Origin: Vibrio cyclitrophicus
Lineage (GTDB): Bacteria > Pseudomonadota > Gammaproteobacteria > Enterobacterales > Vibrionaceae
Length of the DNA: 64,000 nt
NCBI RefSeq assembly: GCF_024347435.1
Contig: NZ_AP025480.1
Span: 1,426,001-1,490,000, forward strand
Reading direction: 5' to 3'
A program made the position numbers and the translations under genes. Under the pieces are notes generated by a model that saw only the letters and a program-made list of their open reading frames with translations, did not search any database and was not told the origin of the DNA. This document shows positions 16,312-25,643 of this stretch, piece after piece. The stretch's first letter is position 1. Every line of letters begins with the position of its first letter.

Positions 16312-17880
16312 ATGAAACAAATTACTATAAAAACCCTACTCGCTTCTTCTATCTTACTTGCGGTTGGTTGTGCGAGCACGAGCACACCTACTGCTGATTT
16401 TCCAAACAACAAAGAAACCGGTGAAGCTCTCCTGACGCCGGTTGCTATGACGGCTAGCAGCCACGATGGTAACGGTCCAGATCGTTTGTTTGACCAAGAT
16501 CTAACAACACGTTGGTCTTCAGCAGGTGACGGCGAGTGGGCAATGTTGGACTATGGCTCAGTTCAAGAATTTGACGCTGTTCAGGCATCATTTAGCAAAG
16601 GTAACGAGCGTCAATCTAAATTTGATATTCAAGTCAGTGTTGATGGCGAAAGCTGGACAACAGTACTTGAGAACCAAATGAGTTCAGGTAAAGCGATTGG
16701 CCTAGAGCGTTTCCAGTTTGAGCCAGCAGTTCAAGCTCGTTACGTACGATACGTTGGTCACGGCAACACCAAAAACGGTTGGAACAGTGTGACTGAGTTA
16801 GCTGCTGTTAACTGTAACGTTAACGCTTGTCCTACTAGCCACATTATTACCCCTGCAGTAGTAGCAGCAGAACAAACAATGATCGCTGAAATGAAAGCTG
16901 CGGAAAAAGCGCGTAAGGCAGCACGTAAAGATCTACGTTCTGGTAATTTCGGTGTCGCAGCGGTTTACCCTTGTGAGACAACAGTGAAATGTGAAACACG
17001 CACTGCGTTACCTGTACCAACGGGTTTACCTGAAACACCTCTAGCAGGTAATGCTCCGAGCGAAAACTTTGATATGACCCACTGGTATCTATCTCAGCCT
17101 TTCGATCATGATAAAAATGGCAAGCCTGATGATGTTTCTGAGTGGAACCTAGCAAACGGTTACCAGCATCCAGAAATCTTCTATACTGCTGACGATGGCG
17201 GCCTAGTATTCAAAGCTTACGTGAAGGGTGTACGTACCTCTAAAAACACTAAGTACGCACGTACGGAGCTTCGTGAAATGATGCGCCGTGGTGACCAATC
17301 TATTAGCACTAAGGGTGTTAACAAGAACAACTGGGTATTTTCAAGCGCGCCTGAATCAGATTTAGAAGCGGCAGCGGGTATTGATGGTGTTCTAGAAGCT
17401 ACCTTGAAAATCGATCACGCAACAACGACAGGTAATGCGAACGAAGTGGGCCGCTTTATCATTGGTCAGATTCATGATCAAAACGATGAGCCAATTCGTT
17501 TGTACTACCGTAAACTACCAAACCAAGCAACGGGTGCGGTTTACTTTGCACACGAAAGCCAAGATGCGACAAAAGAAGATTTTTACCCTCTAGTGGGCGA
17601 TATGACAGCTGAAGTGGGTGAAGATGGTATCGCACTTGGCGAAGTATTCAGCTACCGTATTGACGTTAAAGGCAACACGATGACTGTTAGCTTGATGCGT
17701 GAAGGCAAAGATGACGTTGTACAAGTCGTAGATATGAGCGAAAGCGGCTACGACGCAGGTGGTAAGTACATGTACTTCAAGGCTGGTGTATATAATCAAA
17801 ACATTAGTGGCGACCTAGACGATTATTCACAAGCGACTTTCTACCAGCTAGACGTATCGCACGATCAATACAAAAAGTAA
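16312..17880 (+). CDS. alyB: CBM32-PL7 alginate lyase, lipoprotein
   Basis: The product has 522 residues. MKQITIK at 16312 is the natural start, since it directly precedes a signal sequence ending in LLAVGC (lipoprotein cysteine); an in-frame start 33 bases earlier would spoil this. Domains: a F5/8-type C / CBM32 carbohydrate-binding domain at about 40-160, a charged alpha-helical linker at about 175-215 (AEMKAAEKARKAARKD), and a PL7 domain at about 240-522. The catalytic signatures are ARTELREM near residue 316, QIH at 386-388 and YFKAGVYNQ at 488. This CBM32-helix-PL7 layout is that of AlyB from V. splendidus. It cleaves alginate endolytically at the cell surface. Confidence 0.93.
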   Translation: MKQITIKTLLASSILLAVGCASTSTPTADFPNNKETGEALLTPVAMTASSHDGNGPDRLFDQDLTTRWSSAGDGEWAMLDYGSVQEFDAVQASFSKGNERQSKFDIQVSVDGESWTTVLENQMSSGKAIGLERFQFEPAVQARYVRYVGHGNTKNGWNSVTELAAVNCNVNACPTSHIITPAVVAAEQTMIAEMKAAEKARKAARKDLRSGNFGVAAVYPCETTVKCETRTALPVPTGLPETPLAGNAPSENFDMTHWYLSQPFDHDKNGKPDDVSEWNLANGYQHPEIFYTADDGGLVFKAYVKGVRTSKNTKYARTELREMMRRGDQSISTKGVNKNNWVFSSAPESDLEAAAGIDGVLEATLKIDHATTTGNANEVGRFIIGQIHDQNDEPIRLYYRKLPNQATGAVYFAHESQDATKEDFYPLVGDMTAEVGEDGIALGEVFSYRIDVKGNTMTVSLMREGKDDVVQVVDMSESGYDAGGKYMYFKAGVYNQNISGDLDDYSQATFYQLDVSHDQYKK

Positions 17881-17918
17881 TCTAACCGAATAACACTTAA
17901 TATTAAAGATATCGCAAT

Positions 17919-17950
17919 AGCCTCCAGCCTTTGGTTTGGAGGCTTTTTTG
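17919..17950 (+). terminator. Terminator of alyB
   Basis: AGCCTCCA pairs with TGGAGGCT and is followed by six T. Confidence 0.85.
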
Positions 17951-18747
17951 TGCCTGTTTTTTGTATGAAGGGTATGATTTTTGGTTAAAAAGAGGGATGC
18001 TAGCGAACAGTAACACAGAATTTAGGACATTATCATCAAGCTCATATAGTATTAACTTTAATCATTATACGTTTCAGTCACTATTGCTAGGTGGTTTGCA
18101 CTAACCCCCAAGCGCCGATCACTATTAACCTCGCTCATGTTTAATCTCAGTTACCAAAAGGCTAGCTTGTCGCGGATTCAAACCCAAATAATGTTGTGAT
18201 GTTTATCGGAATTACCATAGTTTGAAAACTTTGCCCTCGTTCTTAAGGTATTTACCTATGCGTGTTTATTTACGAACCTATTATTTTGCGTGTCCTGCTA
18301 ATAAACGTTAGCTCGGCTGATTACTCCCGTACTGTTCTTGAAACCGTCACTCTGGGGATGTTTAGAACGGCCCTAAATAGTGCTCTAACTCGTTAATAAA
18401 TAGAATAGTAGGGTTAGCCATCACTCTATTAGATCCAATGCTTTTTGAGATACTAGGCGGGCTCAAGTCGATGATCAAACGACGCTAACAGCTCAAGATA
18501 TGCACTTTAGCATTAGTTGTTTGCTGGCATTAAATGGTCTGTGACACTAAATAATAATTTGTGGGTTGAGTATAGAGCTGAGGGTTTTTGTCTATCTATG
18601 ATAGATACAAGGCTTTGAGAGGGCCAAATAAGTAGGGAGGACAGAGTGACAATTGGCAGTTGAGTTATTCTAGTTTGGAATTGGAGATAATCAGGGATAT
18701 TGACTTGTTAAATGTAAGCGCACCATACCTCTATATTCTAAAGAATC
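17951..18747. other. Intergenic region without a recognisable gene
   Basis: About 800 bases between convergent alyB and the beta-helix gene. Many stops in all frames, no ribosome-site-linked frame, no clear repeat. It may be a degraded gene but no protein pattern survives. Confidence 0.55.
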
Positions 18748-18775
18748 AAAAAGCCATAGCAGTTGCTATGGCTTT
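18748..18775 (-). terminator. Terminator of the beta-helix lipoprotein gene
   Basis: AAAGCCATAGCA pairs with TGCTATGGCTTT (12 bp) around GT, with T-rich sequence on the minus strand. Confidence 0.75.
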
Positions 18776-18839
18776 GGATAAGTTAGGTTCTAAGATAAGA
18801 AAACAGCATGTCAACTAGCCTGTTTTGATATTCTCAGGT

Positions 18840-20078
18840 TTAGTTCAAAGTATTTTCTTTACCGAATGTGGTGTTGATTGCATCTGGTTGTGCGTAAATA
18901 GCTGTATTTCTAAAATCGCTAGTGTTGTCTGCTGAAAGTAGGGTTTTATAACCATTGAACGTATTACTTTCGACAGTTACATTACAGGTATTGTTATTAT
19001 CGGTATCCTTTATTTTCGCGCCGCTAGAATCACCAACTTTAATTCCACCCACATCACTTCCACCAGATTTAATAGTGAATGTATTGTTTGTGATTTGTGA
19101 ACCAAATCGCGCGTTGTTACTGCTACAGTTAATACGAATTGCATTATTTTGGATACTGCCACTTAAACCGACAAACTCGCTACTATCTAATGTAAAGTAA
19201 CCTCGAGAGAATAACCAACTTGCTTTTTTCTCGCCCAGATCATCTCCGGTAATGCCGTTTGCATCGAACTTTAGGTTTTCAAGTGCTACAGGATCTGAAT
19301 CTTTACCAATTTTACCAATGATGATCGCACCAGTTTCATTATCCGAAGTACCTGCTGACTCTCTACCAAAACATCCGGCCAAATTATCATTGGCAAAAGT
19401 CATGTTTTTGATACTAGCACCGGGTGCAGTGACATCAATACAAGCATCTCCGGTAATTGTTACCAAACTAGCACCATCAAGTATAACGGCTTTGTTTAAC
19501 TCGATAACGCCAGTATCAAAGGTACCTTGAGATGATAGTTCAATAATAGCGCCATCTTCTGCTGATGCAATCGCAGCGTTCACATCATCGACTGATTTAG
19601 GTTTTCCATCATCGGCATTTTCTAATGCAGAGATAACATCTTCGTCTGTAATTTCTGTTGCTGAGTAAGCTGTTTCTACATCATCTTTTTCACAGGTCAT
19701 ATCTAGCTGTTGCTCAGTCACTGTGTAGGTACAGTCCTTACCTTCAAAGGAAACAACACCTTCTTCTTCAGCAGTATATATTGAACTCTCAAAAGTGAAG
19801 CCATTAGCTACGTCTCCACTGTAAATGCTTAGAGCACGAGTACCTTCCTCATCATTATCAAAGCGATATGGTGAAGTTCCGCTAAGTGACTGTGCAGCAA
19901 CAGCATCACCTGTCAGATCCCAATAGACGTTTTCTATAGAGTAAACTTCAACAGGTTCAACAGGTTCAACAGGGTCAGTTCCGCCTGGGTCTGTTGGAAT
20001 AGGTAAACCATCACTGTTACAACCAAATAATAAACCTGTCGAAAGAGCAACAGCTGTGGCGACTTTAGAAATTTGCAT
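18840..20078 (-). CDS. Unrecognised lipoprotein with probable parallel beta-helix domain
   Basis: The product has 412 residues. A signal sequence ends in GLLFGC, a good lipobox. A proline- and valine-rich linker (DPVEPVEPVEV) follows, then a small domain with paired cysteines (about 50-145). From about 160 on, the pattern is that of a right-handed parallel beta-helix: VNAAIASAEDGAIIELSSQG, then VILDGASLVTITGD, then repeated short strands with N-N-A/N-T turns (IQNNAIRINCSSNN, ITNNTFTIKS). The opening resembles the start of PL6/chondroitinase-B folds, but the lysine and arginine of that active site are not obvious. It lies 190 bases behind a KdgM-type porin on the same strand, so a role in binding or cutting an acidic polysaccharide is inferred. 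Confidence 0.8.
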   Translation of the reverse strand: MQISKVATAVALSTGLLFGCNSDGLPIPTDPGGTDPVEPVEPVEVYSIENVYWDLTGDAVAAQSLSGTSPYRFDNDEEGTRALSIYSGDVANGFTFESSIYTAEEEGVVSFEGKDCTYTVTEQQLDMTCEKDDVETAYSATEITDEDVISALENADDGKPKSVDDVNAAIASAEDGAIIELSSQGTFDTGVIELNKAVILDGASLVTITGDACIDVTAPGASIKNMTFANDNLAGCFGRESAGTSDNETGAIIIGKIGKDSDPVALENLKFDANGITGDDLGEKKASWLFSRGYFTLDSSEFVGLSGSIQNNAIRINCSSNNARFGSQITNNTFTIKSGGSDVGGIKVGDSSGAKIKDTDNNNTCNVTVESNTFNGYKTLLSADNTSDFRNTAIYAQPDAINTTFGKENTLN

Positions 20079-20268
20079 AAAATATTCTCTTTATGATATT
20101 AAATCCATATGTAAATCACATAAGAAGTAGATAATGAATAGTCGTTAAATATTTAATAGGATGAAACTAACGTTAATTAGAACATCCTATTATTTAAATA
20201 AAGTGCTTAAAATATGCCCCAAAAATTTACAAGAGGAGAGGGGTATTTTATAAATTGACTATTTCTAA

Positions 20269-21129
20269 TTAGAATGAGTAAGCAACACCAACACGGTATT
20301 TTGCTTCGCGATCTTTAGAAGATGAGCTGATATCAGAAGACCAAATCTCAGCAAAAGGTTTCCAAGAACCGAACTTGTAGTTTACTTTTAAGCCAGCATC
20401 CCATTCCCAGTCATCACTATTATAAAGAAGTACGTTATCCAAAGATTTTACATAGTTTGCTTCGTAAGAAAGACCAAGCTTCGGTAGAGACTCAATTTTA
20501 TATGCACCTGTTAGCGTTATTTTGGATTTTTGAGCTGATTCTAAACGTTCGCCAGTTTCTGAATCCTTATCACCAAACTGTGTATGGTTGCGGAAATCAG
20601 CATATTCATGACGGTAACGAATAGCGGTTGTTAAACCCATGTCTGCTTTGTAGCCAACGCGGAATTGTGGTTTGTAAGTGACTTTTTTCATTTTCCAGTC
20701 ACCATCGTTAGAATTAGGCTCATCCCAATCCCAAGCAATAGGCATACCCAATTGTAGATACCAATTGTTATCTATTTTGTATGTCGCAGTGTTATCGATT
20801 TCCATACCATAGATGTACCAATTGCCACCGTAAAAACTCTGGCTGTTCGCTGATTTAACTTCGCCAGAATCTGCGTCGTAGTAAGAATCGTCAGTATGGA
20901 ATTTAACTTCAAGGCCCGTTGAGTGCTTCCACTTATCTGACAGTTTAAAGCTTTCACCTAGCTTCACTCGGTGTTGATGGCGAGCGTCTACGTGAGCCGT
21001 GTCGCCATTTGTTTTTGTATAATCCGTCGCAGCACGATACTCGTAACGATAATCAAGAGATGCACCAGTAGCTGTGCCCGCTAAAAGAGTACATGCAACA
21101 GCTGCAGCAAATTTTGTAACAGAATTCAT
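20269..21129 (-). CDS. KdgM-family outer-membrane porin for acidic oligosaccharides
   Basis: The product has 286 residues, with a signal peptide ending near GTATGA and then SLDYRYEYR, the family's mature N-terminus. It has alternating amphipathic beta strands throughout and ends in the outer-membrane signature YRVGVAYSF with terminal phenylalanine. KdgM/KdgN porins are small anion-selective barrels for oligogalacturonate; relatives in alginate-degrading vibrios carry oligoalginates. The mature chain is rich in tyrosine, lysine and arginine, which fits an anionic sugar lumen. It is divergent from the PL7 gene at 21668, and the shared upstream region has operator-like and CRP-like sites. Confidence 0.9.
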   Translation of the reverse strand: MNSVTKFAAAVACTLLAGTATGASLDYRYEYRAATDYTKTNGDTAHVDARHQHRVKLGESFKLSDKWKHSTGLEVKFHTDDSYYDADSGEVKSANSQSFYGGNWYIYGMEIDNTATYKIDNNWYLQLGMPIAWDWDEPNSNDGDWKMKKVTYKPQFRVGYKADMGLTTAIRYRHEYADFRNHTQFGDKDSETGERLESAQKSKITLTGAYKIESLPKLGLSYEANYVKSLDNVLLYNSDDWEWDAGLKVNYKFGSWKPFAEIWSSDISSSSKDREAKYRVGVAYSF

Positions 21130-21256
21130 ACCTTTGTCTCACTATTATTTTTTTATTCTGGATACATCCAATGTACCCGTGGCTCACAAACCAATACCTT
21201 ACATGGTATTAAATTAATGTATGACAAATATGGTATTTATTATTGAGTCAGATTTC

Positions 21257-21272
21257 TGTGAGATCTATCAAA
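21257..21272. promoter_or_regulatory. Possible CRP site
   Basis: TGTGA-GATCTA-TCAAA has a perfect left half and three of five matches in the right half. Confidence 0.35.
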
Positions 21273-21403
21273 AAGTTCTGACTAATGGCCCAAATATATA
21301 GCTAAATGTTATGAATATCTCAATTTAGGGCTTGTGTATTAAATCAATCATGACGTACTTCTCATATTCACAAACCTTAGAAACTCACTTTTTTGCATGT
21401 GTT

Positions 21404-21416
21404 AAAATAATACAAA
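21404..21416. promoter_or_regulatory. FadR-type half-operator
   Basis: AAAAT-AAT-ACAAA with a strong right half-site (TACAAAT), between the divergent porin and PL7 genes. Confidence 0.4.
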
Positions 21417-21667
21417 TATTAAGTGTTTCTATATGTTAATAATGATGATTTTAACCATCGTGGCTTAAACATAGGGAGCATGTTGAGAGGCATAAATATA
21501 AACCATAGCCAGATGTTTAATAAAAGTTAAAAAATGGCTAAATGTAAATTCTATTTATCGGTTGGCTTATTTAAGTCGAAGAGAAAATATTTAGTACTAA
21601 TTCGTGTTCAAAAGTGGTTTCTGTACTGAGTGTGTACTCGGTATCTGTTAACAATAAAGGATGAGTC

Positions 21668-22705
21668 ATGTTTAAGAAAAACATATTAGCAGTGGCGCTA
21701 TTAGCGACTGTACCAATGGTTACTTTCGCAAATAACGGTGTTTCTTACCCCGTACCTGCCGATAAATTCGATATGCACAATTGGAAAATAACTATACCTT
21801 CAGATATCAATGAAGATGGTCGTGTTGATGAAATAGAAGGGGTGGCAATGATGAGCTACTCACATAGCGACTTCTTCCATCTGGATAAAGATGGCAATCT
21901 TGTATTTGAAGTGCAGAACCAAGCGATTACGACTAAGAACTCGAAGAATGCACGTTCTGAACTGCGTCAGATGCCACGTGGTGCAAACTTTTCGATTGAT
22001 ACTGCTGATAAAGGAAACCAATGGGCACTGTCTAGCCACCCATCTGCCTCAGAGTACAGCGCGGTTGGTGGAACGCTGGAAGCGACATTAAAAGTCAATC
22101 ATGTCTCTGTGAACGCTAAATTCCCAGAGAGATATCCAGCTCATTCAGTCGTTGTTGGCCAAATACACGCTAAGAAACACAATGAACTGATTAAAGCGGG
22201 AACAGGGTATGGACATGGTAATGAACCACTGAAGATCTTTTATAAGAAGTTTCCTGATCAAGATATGGGTTCAGTATTTTGGAACTATGAACGTAACCTA
22301 GAGAAGAAAGATCCTAACCGTGCTGATATTGCTTACCCTGTTTGGGGCAACACTTGGGAAAACCCAGCAGAACCGGGTGAAGCGGGCATTGCACTAGGCG
22401 AAGAGTTTAGTTACAAAGTGGAAGTAAAAGGTACCATGATGTATCTAACGTTTGAAACAGAGCGTCACGATACGGTTAAGTATGAAATCGACCTGAGTAA
22501 AGGTGTCGATGAACTTGACTCACCAACGGGCTATGCTGAAGATGATTTTTACTATAAAGCTGGCGCATATGGCCAGTGTAGCGTAAATGACACTCACCCT
22601 GTTTGGGGCCCAGGTTGTGCTGGCACTGGCGATTTCGCGGTCGATAAAAAGAATGGCGACTACAACAGTGTTACTTTCTCTGCTCTTATGCTTAACGGCA
22701 AATAG
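21668..22705 (+). CDS. PL7 alginate lyase, secreted, single domain
   Basis: The product has 345 residues with a Sec signal peptide (MFKKNILAVALLATVPMVTF, cleaved after FA). A single PL7 jelly roll covers about 28-345. The signatures are NARSELRQM near residue 95, QIH at 165-167 and FYYKAGAYGQ near 295. The last motif differs from the usual YFKAGVYNQ but keeps the tyrosine and lysine. The cysteine pair in GQCSVNDTHPVWGPGCAG may form a disulfide. There is no lipobox, so the enzyme is likely periplasmic or exported. RBS AAAGGA lies just before the ATG. Confidence 0.9.
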   Translation: MFKKNILAVALLATVPMVTFANNGVSYPVPADKFDMHNWKITIPSDINEDGRVDEIEGVAMMSYSHSDFFHLDKDGNLVFEVQNQAITTKNSKNARSELRQMPRGANFSIDTADKGNQWALSSHPSASEYSAVGGTLEATLKVNHVSVNAKFPERYPAHSVVVGQIHAKKHNELIKAGTGYGHGNEPLKIFYKKFPDQDMGSVFWNYERNLEKKDPNRADIAYPVWGNTWENPAEPGEAGIALGEEFSYKVEVKGTMMYLTFETERHDTVKYEIDLSKGVDELDSPTGYAEDDFYYKAGAYGQCSVNDTHPVWGPGCAGTGDFAVDKKNGDYNSVTFSALMLNGK

Positions 22706-22752
22706 ATACGGAATAGAGCAGGTAACAAGTTAGCTCAATCAAGCATTTTTAA

Positions 22753-22788
22753 TGGCCACTTAGCTCAATGTTAAGTGGCCTTTTTTTA
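22753..22788 (+). terminator. Terminator of the single-domain PL7 lyase
   Basis: GGCCACTTA pairs with TTAAGTGGCC, followed by seven T. Confidence 0.85.
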
Positions 22789-22974
22789 TTCGAGCCTTTG
22801 TGTATGGCACTTGTGTTTGTTCGTGCATCTAACATATCAAGACGGCTGGTTGCTCTTGATTAATGTCATATGCGGTCTGATTATCGAGGTTTGTAAATGG
22901 CTCTCACTTAAGCTATTGAGCGTTAGTTAACCCAAGGGGGGTGATTAACTCAAAACTAGAATCCATCCAATATA

Positions 22975-23009
22975 AAACAAAACAGCCTTGTCAGAAGACA
23001 AGGCTGTTA
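22975..23009 (-). terminator. Terminator of the MATE transporter gene
   Basis: CAGCCTTGTC pairs with GACAAGGCTG around AGAA; the minus strand continues with TTTTGTTTT. Confidence 0.8.
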
Positions 23010-23018
23010 ATCAAACTG

Positions 23019-23060
23019 CTTAGAGCTTAGAGCTTAGAGCTTAGAGCTTAGAGCTTAGAG
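23019..23060. repeat. Six exact tandem copies of a 7-bp unit
   Basis: The unit CTTAGAG is repeated six times without change between the MATE stop codon and its terminator. It is non-coding, so slippage there would only change the 3' UTR length. Confidence 0.9.
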
Positions 23061-23073
23061 GGTACGACGGCGT

Positions 23074-24432
23074 TTAGTCATACATCAACTCATTGGCTTT
23101 GTTTGCATCAAACTCTTTCAAAGACTTGCGTGCCAAGTGTCTAAACGGAAATGCTTTGACTATCTCTTCAAATGGCTGGACTGCAAATGCCCAAAAGATA
23201 GAGCCATCTAAGCCGAGGATAATCAACGCACACAAAGGGATTGAAATAACCCACTGGCCAGTAAAATTAATTTTAAATACAGCGGTTGTCTTGCCCAGTG
23301 CTCTCAAAACGTTTCCGTGAACAGTATTGTAGCCACGAGCAATCGGTAAGAATATGTAGAGCGGAGCAATAACAGCTAATGCTTGATAGGTTGAAGGATC
23401 TAAATCTGGGTAGATGTCTCCAATTACTACGCTCAATCCAGCAAATAGAACCGCGCAAATAATAGAAACACCCACAGCAACATCAATACTGGTATCAACG
23501 TTTTTGGCGAGATCATCCATTTTTTTGGACCCGATCGCTTGGCTGATCGTAATAGCTGAAGAATGAGCCCAAGCAGTAATGAACTGAGAGCCAGCTCTGA
23601 TCCAAGGCATCACTAAGGTAATCGCTACATAGGCGTTTATATTGAGCTGCGAGTACAGCAATTGGTAAATGGTCGCACCAATTAATAACATGGTTACATT
23701 TGCGGCGACCGGGAATATTTCAATAAAGTGGCGTCGAACGTTTGTAATGAATTCAGATTTTTGAGCACTTAGCTTGAGTGATAATGTTGAACTTAAATGA
23801 ACACACAGAGCCAAATAGAGTAAGCGTATGGTGATTGCAATAATGCTACCTAGTGCAGCGCCTTGAACACCAATGCCTTCAAACGTTGAAAAGCCGTGAA
23901 TAAGCACATAAGAAAGTACGGCGTTGATCGGCAGTTCAATCAAGTAACCTTTAAAGGGTACTTTAGTTCTTCCTAGTGCATTAAAAAGAGCGATGATGAC
24001 TTGTGTTAATGCGGTGAAAATCACCAGATATTTAGAAATATCAAGATAGCGACTGATTTCTAATTGGAGTGCGTTATCGTCAGTTAAGGCTTGAATTAGA
24101 GGCTGTTCGAAAAAGGTTAATAGAAACCAAAATACCGTTGCTATGCCCAGGTTAATGAACAGACCTGCCCAAAATGCTTTTGAAAGAGAAGCTGCGATAC
24201 CAGAGCCCACAGCACGGCTGAGTACCAGTTGTGTACCATTTGCCAGTGCCATTTGTATACCTAGCACGAATGCAACAATGGTTGTAGCAATCCCCATTGC
24301 TGCGAGTGGAATTTCTCCAAGTGGAGAAACAAGAAGCGTGTCGATCATCAACATCGACTGCATCAAAATACCATTCAAGGCTAGGGGCCAAGCGAGAGAG
24401 AAGTTTTTCCTTACGTACGATTGCGAAGACAC
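23074..24432 (-). CDS. MATE-family multidrug/toxin efflux transporter
   Basis: The product has 452 residues and about 12 membrane helices, the standard MATE size, with two related halves. Family hallmarks include LAWPLALNGILMQSMLMIDT in helix 1 and the region around IRAGSQFITAWAHSSAITIS in helix 8. The GTG at 24432 was chosen because AAGG lies eight bases upstream and the N-terminus then matches family length; the open frame runs on to 24507. MATE proteins export cationic or other small compounds with sodium or protons. There is no link to alginate beyond location. Confidence 0.85.
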   Translation of the reverse strand: MSSQSYVRKNFSLAWPLALNGILMQSMLMIDTLLVSPLGEIPLAAMGIATTIVAFVLGIQMALANGTQLVLSRAVGSGIAASLSKAFWAGLFINLGIATVFWFLLTFFEQPLIQALTDDNALQLEISRYLDISKYLVIFTALTQVIIALFNALGRTKVPFKGYLIELPINAVLSYVLIHGFSTFEGIGVQGAALGSIIAITIRLLYLALCVHLSSTLSLKLSAQKSEFITNVRRHFIEIFPVAANVTMLLIGATIYQLLYSQLNINAYVAITLVMPWIRAGSQFITAWAHSSAITISQAIGSKKMDDLAKNVDTSIDVAVGVSIICAVLFAGLSVVIGDIYPDLDPSTYQALAVIAPLYIFLPIARGYNTVHGNVLRALGKTTAVFKINFTGQWVISIPLCALIILGLDGSIFWAFAVQPFEEIVKAFPFRHLARKSLKEFDANKANELMYD

Positions 24433-24676
24433 AAACAACACCTTATGTGTATATAACCGTAAGTTTTCTCTGAGATGACCTGAGTTCAACGTATAAAGAT
24501 GAAACACTACGGTAATTGATGGTTAAACAAGACTGAGAGCCAAAACAAGATTGATTGTTTAAGCAAAACTAATCGTAAAAGTAAAACTGACGGCTAGGGC
24601 ACCGTAGACAGTCGAATATGAGTTGATTCGTGTCTAATTAGAAATCTAAACACAAATCAGCTCAAGTAAACTTCGG

Positions 24677-25399
24677 TTATGCGAACGCTAATTCAACCTT
24701 AGATAATTTTTGGTTTTCATCATCAAGTAATAATTGAGAGGCTACACGTGCCTGCTTGGCATTGCCTGACATGATCGCATCGTATATTGCTTTATGCTCT
24801 TCTAAACAGAAGCGACCACCTTCTGCTGAATGGTCGATAAACTGTTTGAAGATTGTCGACAAGATGTTTGCGAACGGGATGTAAAACTGGTTGCCAGTCG
24901 ATAAGAAGATCGTCTGGTGAAATAGGTGGTCGTGCGTTGTCCACTCTTCATAGTCATAGGCGTTAGCCGCTAGAGTCATTTTTTGGAAAAGAATAGAGAG
25001 TTCTTTACGCTGCTCGACGGTTGCGTTGGTTGCCGCCAATGCACATGCTTCTGGATCTATCGCTTTTCTTAAACCCAAAAATTGAGACAAGAAAGGTTTG
25101 GTGTCTTCTAAATCTTGAATCCAATAGAGTAATTGCGGATCTAAGAAGTGCCATTGTGTTCTCGGTTTGATACGAGTGCCAACTTTGGGCTTTGATTCAA
25201 TGAGTCCTTTTGCAGAAAGCAGCTTGGTGGATTCTCTAAGGGCAGTTCTGCTCACTCCAAAGATCTCGCACAGCTCCATTTCGCTGGGTAACTTCTGATT
25301 TTCTTCTAACTCGCCAGACAAGATCTTACGAGCAATTTGTCTCGCCACTTGAACATGAATTCGGCGGCTTGAATCTTCCACCAATGTAAATATTGACAT
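24677..25399 (-). CDS. GntR/FadR-family transcriptional regulator (third paralogue)
   Basis: The product has 240 residues. An N-terminal winged helix (about 10-75, with MELCEIFGVSRTALRESTKL as the recognition region) is followed by an FCD domain (about 85-235). FCD histidines are present in THDHLFHQTIF and EEHKAIYDAIM, but the last conserved histidine is replaced in ASQLLLDDENQ, where the two paralogues have ASHLLDTNH or AAHLQDANH. It shares the overall frame with the regulators at 1-534 and 26763 but is clearly more distant. An AGGTGG ribosome site lies before the ATG. An intrinsic terminator stands only some 40 bases upstream of the start, so expression probably depends on read-through or an undetected promoter. 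Confidence 0.9.
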   Translation of the reverse strand: MSIFTLVEDSSRRIHVQVARQIARKILSGELEENQKLPSEMELCEIFGVSRTALRESTKLLSAKGLIESKPKVGTRIKPRTQWHFLDPQLLYWIQDLEDTKPFLSQFLGLRKAIDPEACALAATNATVEQRKELSILFQKMTLAANAYDYEEWTTHDHLFHQTIFLSTGNQFYIPFANILSTIFKQFIDHSAEGGRFCLEEHKAIYDAIMSGNAKQARVASQLLLDDENQKLSKVELAFA

Positions 25400-25425
25400 T
25401 TAAACCACCTGAAATTGAAACTTTA

Positions 25426-25460
25426 AAAAAACAAAAAAAACCAGACGAATCTGGCGTTTT
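25426..25460 (-). terminator. Terminator or attenuator between the SDR gene and the FadR-type regulator
   Basis: CCAGA pairs with TCTGG around CGAA; on the minus strand eight T, a G and seven T follow. It lies about 180 bases past the SDR stop and just before the regulator's ribosome site. Confidence 0.7.
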
Positions 25461-25643
25461 TATGTCAGTGTATACGTCTATGTTGTGTGAGGTTTTCCCT
25501 CATCTACTAAGGTCTTTGACCAAATGTAATGCGCTTATATAACTGTGTGATCTTATTAGCTTCGCGACTTTATATCGCTCTGCGATCTTATTAACTTTGT
25601 GACCTTGCTAAAACTAATTTTGCTCGCCTTTTTAATTAGGGAT

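Larger units (their letters stand above)
21130..21667. other. Divergent promoter region between porin and PL7 lyase
   Basis: About 540 AT-rich bases serving both genes. It contains a CRP-like site at 21257-21272 and an operator half-site at 21404-21416. No gene was found. Confidence 0.6.

Noticed and set aside
18840..20078. Calling the beta-helix lipoprotein a PL6 alginate lyase
   Set aside because: The fold opening is similar, but the catalytic lysine and arginine motifs that are clear in the 38818 gene cannot be placed here.
23019..23060. CRISPR-like repeat array
   Set aside because: The units are only 7 bp with no spacers, so it is a simple tandem repeat. The 13-bp and 17-bp repeats were rejected as CRISPR for the same reason.
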